Assembly: GCF_963966145.1 (NCBI RefSeq)
Contig: NC_091046.1
Span: 15,314,001 to 15,378,000, forward strand
Source of the DNA: Tenebrio molitor
Taxonomy: Eukaryota > Arthropoda > Insecta > Coleoptera > Tenebrionidae
Direction of reading: 5' to 3'
Length of the DNA stretch: 64,000 bases
The translations under genes were made by a program, and so were the position numbers. Under the pieces are notes generated by a model, which worked only from the letters and a program-made list of their open reading frames with translations, was not told the DNA's origin and ran no database searches. This document shows, piece by piece, positions 58,060 to 64,000 of this stretch. The stretch's first letter is position 1, and each line of letters opens with the position of its first letter.

Positions 58060-58252
58060 CAAAGAAAAGTATGTGTTCGTATTTGAAAAAAATATTTTGA
58101 CCGTTTACCATTGAAGCCCTTGGGGCTATACATGAATTTATTAGGTCCTTTTGTAGCCTATTCACAACCATTTAATTTTTGTGTATAAATAGTTAAAATC
58201 CTCCTATAAATAAGGGAGTTCTGGATTCGTCTTCTTTTTTGGGGACACCTGT
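58060..58252. mobile_element. Half copy of the MITE at 56204
   Basis: Matches the right half (TTTTGTAGCCTATTCACAAC, then a CCTATAAAT segment) and ends GGGGACACCTG. It abuts the ORF start at 58334 and truncates it. Confidence 0.7.
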
Positions 58253-58260
58253 ATTCAATG

Positions 58261-58334
58261 CTAAATCTAATTCATCGTCATCGAAGTCACTGCTGCTCAC
58301 AAAAATGTTACTACCACCTTCCAAATCGCTCATT
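58261..58334 (-). pseudogene. Acidic ORF start, possibly recombinase
   Basis: ATG 58334 opens MSDLEGGSNIFVSSSDFDDD then ELDLAL, cut after 25 codons by a MITE half copy. Acidic starts of this kind precede the NTKK helix in Crypton-like proteins, but transposases of other families begin similarly. A hairpin lies 68 bp upstream. Confidence 0.3.
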
Positions 58335-58401
58335 TCAAATAACTTACTTTTTTCTATAGCAGATGTTAAAGTGTGCTTTTATCTATTCAAATCAAAAGGT
58401 C

Positions 58402-58455
58402 GAGTAGCATTTTAACCGCAAGGTTAAATCAAAAGGATAAAATGCTAGACTACGT
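58402..58455. repeat. Hairpin beside a terminal repeat
   Basis: AGCATTTTA pairs with TAAAATGCT, with GTAG and CTAC outside. The loop is ACCGCAAGGTTAAATC. It directly precedes the inverted end at 58456. Confidence 0.6.
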
Positions 58456-59214
58456 CCACTGATAGAATGCATTTTTTTAAATATCCTTAGATAACAAAAT
58501 CCCTAAACCATAACATTAAAATATTAAGAAAGTATCATATTGTGTTGGTAATTAATATGTTGAAGCATTCGCGCCACTGATTCTCATTGGTTGTTATAAA
58601 ACCCACGCGAAAAATAAATTATATGACGTTTCAAATTTGAAACTGTCAGTGCTGTCAAGTGATTTAAGCATTTAGATTTGCGTTCCTCTGGTTTTAAAAG
58701 TTATTAGTTTTGATCGTGTTGCTGTTTTGATCTCCTCCGTTGCGATTTTTGTTGATTTTTTTTAATTTGTGAAGTGAGTGCGTGCCTCAAGAATCTAGCA
58801 TAACGGACACTTTAAGTGACATTACAAACATCGAAAATGAGGTAGTTTTTGTTCATGCATTAAATATTAAATAATCTCTTGTTTGTTTTAGCCATTTCCG
58901 AAAAAATCTGGATATTTTCATTTCTGTAGCCAGCTTTTTTCAGAAATTCGAAAATGTATTGTGTGTTGCATTTTTAAATCCATCGGGCACATTATCACTC
59001 TTGAAATACCCTGTATTAATAAAACCTAATATATTACCCCTGCTATACTGAAGTTTTCTTTCGTCTTTCATAAGTGCAAACATACAGAATAATAATAAAA
59101 CATCACGTGTAAACCTGTTCTTTCATTTTTTTAAATTTCGCGCCGGATCTATTTCTTATAGCGTAGAGTGAACACTTTTAGTAACATTTATGTCAAGCAA
59201 TCTATCAGTGGACA
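58456..59214. mobile_element. DNA element with GTCCACTGATAGA ends, hairpins on both outer sides
   Basis: GTCCACTGATAGAATGC at the left is mirrored at 59198-59214. Outside the right end TTACTTTA pairs with TAAAGTAA around ACAGCAAGCGTAGA, so both flanks are hairpins. Inside, a less AT-rich segment near 58600-58850 ends ATGAG before a GTAGTTT...TTTAG stretch that looks like a 50-bp intron. The product is not recognised. Confidence 0.5.
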
Positions 59215-59341
59215 GAGTTTACTTTAACAGCAAGCGTAGATAAAGTAATTTTTTTATTACCCTAACAACGCTCATACTAACGAGATTTTAAAACCTGACA
59301 CGATTAGTAATGATTTAAAAATAACTATTTTTATAATTATC

Positions 59342-59458
59342 ATGATGTAAGTGTTAAAAGTGAGATTTTATTTTGTAAGTGGGGTAGATTGGGAAACGAG
59401 CGCAGCGAGTTGACCAACCCCACGAACAAAATAAAATCACTTTTAACACGTCCATCAT
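59342..59458. repeat. Long hairpin with AACGAGCGCAGCGAGTT loop
   Basis: GTGTTAAAAGTG plus GATTTTATTTTGT pairs with ACAAAATAAAATC plus ACTTTTAACAC. Inside it TGGGGT pairs with ACCCCA. The loop is GGGAAACGAGCGCAGCGAG. Stem about 35 bp. Confidence 0.85.
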
Positions 59459-59649
59459 ACATCTATTTTTTATACAACTGGTTTGCATTGCATTAAAAAA
59501 CGCAGTCGTATTTTTGATGTCTATTTTAATTTCTGCGGCAAAAATCAGGTAGCTAGTCTTGTATTGACATTTGTTTATTAGAAACATCAAAAAAGTTTTC
59601 ATTACGTTTTGTAAAACACTTTCAATTCCACATTATTGCATTCGTAAAC

Positions 59650-59826
59650 ATGGAATGCAAAGAAAACGACGTTAACAATGCTGATATCGACGACAGATTT
59701 CCCGCAGATATTGAAAAAGCGGCAAATAGAGCCACTTTAACATTTATAAATAAATACAAAATAACTAGTGTTAAAAGTTCTCTTTTTACTAGTGTTAAAA
59801 ATACTTTTTTCTACTTCCTTCTCTAA
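59650..59826 (+). pseudogene. Crypton-like tyrosine recombinase, N-terminal fragment
   Basis: ATG 59650 opens MECKENDVNNADIDD, then RFPADIEKAANRATLTFINK, matching (F/T)PxxIxxAAxxAT of the fragment at 52036 and of Crypton-like proteins. After KYK the sequence changes to AGTGTTAAAAGT repeats, the same sequence as the arm of the hairpin at 59342. The frame then ends at TAA 59824-59826. The recombinase is thus cut where hairpin-arm sequence begins. No catalytic part. Confidence 0.5.
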
Positions 59827-60230
59827 AGTGTCACATTTTGCACTGACAAATAGTGTACAAAACGTCACTTTAAAAACGATTGTTCATTAGTCACAACTTG
59901 GTGTCCATTCGGGCGTTTTCGGGATATTAAACACGCTCGAAGTTTCTTTAAACACGGCTTGAATTTTTTGGACATATTTAGCTCTAGACCAAGTTGGTAT
60001 TTTGACGTTTATCAGTTTCGCATCCGGCGTGAAAGAAAACGTCATTGCAGTGGAATAATTCGTTGTATTTTTGAAATATGGACCTGAAGCCACCAACAGT
60101 TTGTATCCTGAGAAATATATATATTCCTATTTGGTATGTTCATTTAGTTTGTATGTTTAAATTAACGTTTAATAAAAAAGTTGCTTGTTTCGTTTGTGTT
60201 CCATTTGTTAATTTGGTCGTAGAAAAAGTA
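59827..60230. other. Unassigned; one minus-strand ORF
   Basis: A 69-codon ORF (59887-60096) has no recognised motif. It is bounded by the recombinase fragment and a hairpin. Confidence 0.4.
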
Positions 60231-60358
60231 TAGTATTCAACTCGTTTATAAACTTCTCTAGACACTTGTTTATTAAACACTCGCTCCGCTACGCTTCGCT
60301 CGTGCCTAACATAAAACGCGTGTCTAAAGTGCCGTTTATAAATCTTGTTGCATAATAT
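60231..60358. repeat. Long hairpin with TCGCTCCGCTACGCTTCG loop
   Basis: GTTTATAAAC pairs with GTTTATAAAT, TAGACAC with GTGTCTA, and CAC with GTG. Outer TATTCAAC and GTTGCATA extend it. The loop is rich in CGCT. Confidence 0.8.
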
Positions 60359-60359
60359 A

Positions 60360-61298
60360 CTATTAACACGGTAAATTATAAAGAGCAATTTTTAATCAAA
60401 TTAGCTTCCACTAAAAACTTCACTTTTAATGTCAGTTTTTAATAGCAGTGAAATGTAAAAACCATCTATAGAATTATTTACTTCTACTGCCCGTAGTTTT
60501 TATTGTACATCAAAGTAGCGCTAATCTCTCACGCAACTCATTTAAACATAAACGAAGAAAATAAACCCAAGTACTATTTTCATCACGATTTCCATTACTG
60601 TAGTATGATTTAATAATAAAAATTTTATGTTCTCTTTGAAACATTTTGAAATATAACCTGCTAACTTGAAAGTTATCAAGTAAATGTCAAACATAATTGA
60701 AATAAATAATTTCATAGATAGCTTTTTAATTACACGGCATCCCTGATCCAAAGACTTTTTGATCTTACGATACAAATGCTATCGAAAAAATAGAATACGG
60801 GGTGTCTCAAAACTCGCGAATTCCGAATTCACAGCGTTGTAGGGGATCACTTCAGTAGTCCAAATATGGAAATTTAAAAAAAATCGGGACTCCCCCCACA
60901 AAGAAACAACGTGATCAAGAATGACTGAGTCTGGTGGTAACAATGAAAATTTGAATGATTTTGGTACCACTGTAATCTAAACGCATTTCCGGTTGTCAGC
61001 TTTGACAGAGTTGATAGGCGAATTTGACGTTTACCATCAAAGGGTCATTTTTGTATTAGCATCAACATACCCGACATAACCTAATTTTTTTTTAATGTCG
61101 TGTCAAGTTAAAACATCCGGTCAGTGCCAATTACGAAACAGAAAAACACCAATATTTTTCAATTGTTTCATTGCCAACAGACTGAGTCAATCGGTGCGAT
61201 TCTGATTTTCGTCTAATTCAAGATTGCTAAGTAACAACATTGCTATCTCGGCAATGTTGTAACAATGTCGATAACCATTTTATGATTTTTTTCTATTC
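60360..61298. other. No gene recognised
   Basis: GGGGTGTCTCAAAACTCGCG near 60800 looks like one end of a DNA transposon, but no partner was found. A small hairpin ACAACATTGC / GCAATGTTGT lies at about 61236-61262. Confidence 0.45.
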
Positions 61299-61300
61299 TA

Positions 61301-62362
61301 TATGCCATTCACGATGTTTTGGCATAAGGGGAGGCTATGGAAAAAGTGCATTTAAGTTGGCAGTAAAGCTGTCTGTTGAATTAGGTTATTTTTTTCTAAG
61401 TTTGAGGTTATAAACTGCGTCATTGTCTAGTGCATTGTTGTCAGTTTTACTAGTTTGCAATATAAAATACTCACACATTTTTAATCCAATTTAACAAAAC
61501 AGGAAACTGACTTGAACAGACTACAGAATAGTAGGGACCGGGACCGAAAGTTAAAGTGGCTCCTGCACCACTTAGATAACCCACCTATACAGTGTCTTAA
61601 CCAACCAGTTAGTAACTTGTCAATGAATTTTTTATTTTAACCAAAACGTTCCTAGAACTAGATTGTATAAAATCTTGTACCTACTTATTAAGCCTTACTT
61701 TATTCGAATCTTTCTGCAAAATATTTACACACCCATCGTCCATGACAAAAAAAAAGAACAAAACTATTCAACTTCCATAATTTCATTAGAAAATTCTGAA
61801 TCATCATTACCTGCATCAAATTCCGAGTCAGATTCTCCTAATGAAATTATTAAAGGAAGAACGTTTTCAAATGAAAGATTTCTCATTAATTTTGCCCAAT
61901 CTTCCGAAATAAGTTCTTCACAATATCTACAAAAATGTTGGCAAATTTCAGGAGTACATTTTAAAATAGACTCAAGCCATAAATTCACAACTCTATCGCG
62001 AAGTTATAATAGGGCTTACAAAACCCCTGTGCCATTTCAATTGGGTCGTTGTTTCTTCCTTCACTATCCGTGCTACATATTTATCTTGTACTCACCTACG
62101 ATTGAATTTATACATAAAAAGAACTTGACTTCACTGTAACTTATTGAAAATATGTTCTGCAGTCTAATACAAACACCATCAATACGTTTTAATGTCGCTT
62201 AATTATGATTACGGTAAATTCGGCAACATGTTACGTTCATTTTGATAGGTCCGCATGTCAGGCACTTTAGTGACAGCAGAGATGACAGAAATCAAACATG
62301 TATCCAACGTTAAAAAATGAAATCATAGCCTCCCCTTATGCCAAAACATCGTGAATGGCATA
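61301..62362. mobile_element. DNA transposon with identical 41-bp inverted ends
   Basis: The inverted ends are identical over 41 bp counting the flanking TA (61299-61339 and 62324-62364). Each contains TATGCC and GGCATA, so each end can fold on itself. TA target duplication at 61299-61300 and 62363-62364. The identity of the ends suggests a fairly recent insertion, although the interior is mostly deleted. Confidence 0.75.
61764..61988 (-). pseudogene. C-terminal fragment of a DDE transposase
   Basis: A 74-codon frame: LESILKCTPEICQHFCRYCEE, then DWAKLMRNL, then LPLIISLGESDSEFDAGNDD and an acidic end. The order TPE..W..C..H.E..I then IINLG.SDSD is the tail seen after the catalytic domain in one group of insect Tc1/mariner-like or DDE transposases. 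The catalytic residues are missing upstream, where frames are broken. It lies inside the element at 61301, as expected of its deleted transposase. Confidence 0.5.
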
Positions 62363-62431
62363 TACCCACAAAATTTGAGCAATGAATGTTATTGCCGCGG
62401 TCTATTATGAACATCGTTATTTAACAAGCGT

Positions 62432-62443
62432 CGCGCATGCGCA
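62432..62443. promoter_or_regulatory. NRF1/Ewg-type palindrome
   Basis: CGCGCATGCGCA is an exact match to the NRF1 (fly Erect wing) binding consensus and sits in a locally CpG-bearing patch. It lies about 90 bp upstream of the Myb/SANT-like fragment. Activity is not shown. Confidence 0.4.
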
Positions 62444-62531
62444 GTTTCCTTAGCTAGTGGAAATTGCTCAAGTCAAACGTCAAACCCGCGTCAATTAATT
62501 TAAAAATTGATTCTTGCCGTTCTTCTGCTAA

Positions 62532-62620
62532 CGTTAAAAAAAGGAACAAGAAGACTAATTTCCAGCAAATGGAAATTATGGTCCAAACGTTGGAGAAGGA
62601 GCATATTTTAGTAATTTTTA
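62532..62620 (+). pseudogene. Possible Myb/SANT-like domain start
   Basis: The frame reads KKRNKKTNFQQMEIMVQTLE, then KEHIL, resembling the start of Myb/SANT-like DNA-binding proteins of Harbinger-type elements (RKxNFTxxExxxLVxxVEKxxHIL). The frame ends soon after. Short, so uncertain. 62621-62935 shows nothing. Confidence 0.3.
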
Positions 62621-62937
62621 ATTTATTTTAATTTCTTATCAATTTATATTTTAATCTCAATCTGGCCTTGAAAGCACAACAGAACTTCGTAATAGCAAAA
62701 AGGTACATATTATTCAATTTTTTGACCTATATATGTATTACACTTACTGCTTTTCAACATTTTCCACGTTATTTTGAAAATGCAGACGAAAATTTGCTGC
62801 AACCAAGTCCATCTTTCAAATTAGCAAGATCATTTGTCACACGTTTATATAACAATCTTCATAACCATGATTGTTAGAAAAATGGTTATGATTTGGCAAA
62901 TCAGAATAGCATTTGTTGACAAGACTCTTTATACAGG

Positions 62938-64000
62938 GTGTCCCAGAACTCGCGGATCAAATTGAAACTGTATATTCCTTGATGGTAATGAAGGTAAAAA
63001 ACGTTTAGAAAAATATTCAGGGTGCAACAGCTTTTTAGTTATGAATTAATCAAATTGACCAATAGAGCTCGATCTAATTTTCCCTTTATGAGAAAATTGA
63101 ATACCTTCCCTCAATTGCCAAGCAACGTATAATTCGATGAATAATAAAATTATTTTCAATATTTATCTGGTCAACTTGTCGAAACAGACGTCAAAAGTGA
63201 CAGCTACTTTTGAAATAACCAAAAATGGGATAATTTCGCCAAAGGCAGGTGAACAAATGTATAGAATCTAAATCAGGGAACGTAAGAAGTTTCTTCTTCC
63301 GGCAATGAATGAAATATGCAAATATGGTTTGTTATGAGTGAAAATTTCCAGAGCAACCTTGAGGGGTATGGGAAATTGACGGGAGGGATATGATGAATTG
63401 AACCTTTGTGGATGGAAGGTAAAATGGCGAATTGGCGACGTAGCGTCAAGTGAGTAATACATATTACTACCTTAAAAATCTTAGTAAAAAGTGAAATATG
63501 CAGGGCCTGTGAAGTGAATCGGAATCACAAGAAATGTATCCTGACTCCTGTGCATACACTCTGCATCTGCAACGTATTAGCGCAGCTACACGAGCGGGTC
63601 TCGTCATCGTCGAAATGAAAGAAAAGACTTTTAAGAACATTCTTGACATTGCAAAAAAAGCTGGAGTTACACGTAGGTTCTGAACAACAGATCAAGCATA
63701 GTGGCAGTTCTGAAAGAAAGAGACAAAACTGGATTGAACTAACCTATTTATTTTAGCATCATTATTAGTAAAAATGTATGATCAAATTTTATAACTAAAC
63801 GATGTAGAATGCAACAAATGAAATAAGAAACATGCAAAATAAAAAGAATAATTAATAACAACTGTTCAAAATGACCACCTTTCATCTGAAGGAATAGGCG
63901 AGCTCGTTTTATTAAATTTTCCTTTGCCAGTCTAAGCACATTAGGAATAACAGTAGCCAGTGTTTCATGAATGTGGTCATTTCTCAATTAGTTCTTCTAA
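62938..64000 (-). mobile_element. DUF4817-type transposon, 3' end to window edge
   Basis: CAGGGTGTCCCAGAACTCGC at 62938 is a typical end of this group, preceded by TA. The transposase tail lies at the right edge on the minus strand. The 0.85 kb between them is longer than a usual untranslated region, so another insertion or an unrelated end is possible. Confidence 0.4.
63856..63987 (-). pseudogene. DUF4817-type transposase, C-terminal end (partial)
   Basis: The frame HETLATVIPNVLRLAKENL, then KRARLFLQMKGGHFEQLL, matches the conserved terminus of the family (IxxxVLxxVxxNLxKRAxLCxxxxGGHFEQLL). It is cut off by the window end. Because the terminus is well kept, a longer copy may lie to the right. 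Confidence 0.65.

Larger units (their letters stand above)
20447..64000 (+). other. Ddr: Presumed Ddr intron 2, incomplete
   Basis: The donor GTAAAT lies at 20447. No acceptor-plus-coding segment with the expected continuation (GAWCP-like) was found to the window end, so the transposons downstream are probably intronic. That the gene continues beyond 64000 is inference. Confidence 0.45.

Overview
The window looks like intronic DNA of an insect, most plausibly a beetle. It is roughly two-thirds A+T by eye. It has spliced host exons, no bacterial gene layout, and a dense crowd of insect-type transposons (BEL/Pao, Jockey-like LINEs, mariner, Tc1, hAT, PIF/Harbinger-like MITEs, Crypton-like tyrosine recombinases). 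The species cannot be determined from the sequence alone.

Host gene: two exons on the + strand fit one gene, an orthologue of the discoidin domain receptor (Ddr), a collagen-receptor-type receptor tyrosine kinase. Exon 1 (4365-4470) encodes a signal peptide. Exon 2 (20341-20446) encodes the first strand of the discoidin domain. They are separated by a 15.9 kb intron with matching phase. No later Ddr exon was found, so everything from 20447 to 64000 is most simply read as intron 2. The 5' leader carries two upstream ORFs and a short tandem repeat.

Layout: 0.7-1.8 kb holds a LINE fragment and a transposase relic. 2.7-15.2 kb (upstream flank and intron 1) holds many short TA-flanked inverted-repeat elements, some nested. 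15.2-26.2 kb is comparatively free of repeats and includes exon 2 and a deleted mariner. 29.7-30.7 kb is a frameshifted Tc1-like transposase. 31.0-37.0 kb is a complete, apparently young BEL/Pao retrotransposon (one LTR difference in 247 bp, intact 1725-codon Gag-Pol) inserted in a MITE. 38.4-41.0 kb mixes transposase and recombinase relics. 43.0-44.3 kb is a giant fold-back element. 45.7-47.8 kb is a four-level nest of elements. 48.3-51.7 kb holds several relics of one DUF4817-type transposase family. 51.7-60.4 kb mixes LINE ends, Crypton-like recombinase N-termini and long hairpins. 61.3-64 kb holds two more DNA transposons.

Most interesting signals: (1) at least fourteen long hairpins with unrelated arms but similar G+C-rich loops, several lying next to fragments of tyrosine-recombinase N-termini; (2) a LINE whose ORF1 and ORF2 share one frame across a single UAG in the classic UAG-CAA-UUA readthrough context; (3) the nested element at 45.7-47.8 kb, whose insertion order can be read directly; (4) the Ddr leader, where a uORF stop overlaps the start codon as TAATG.
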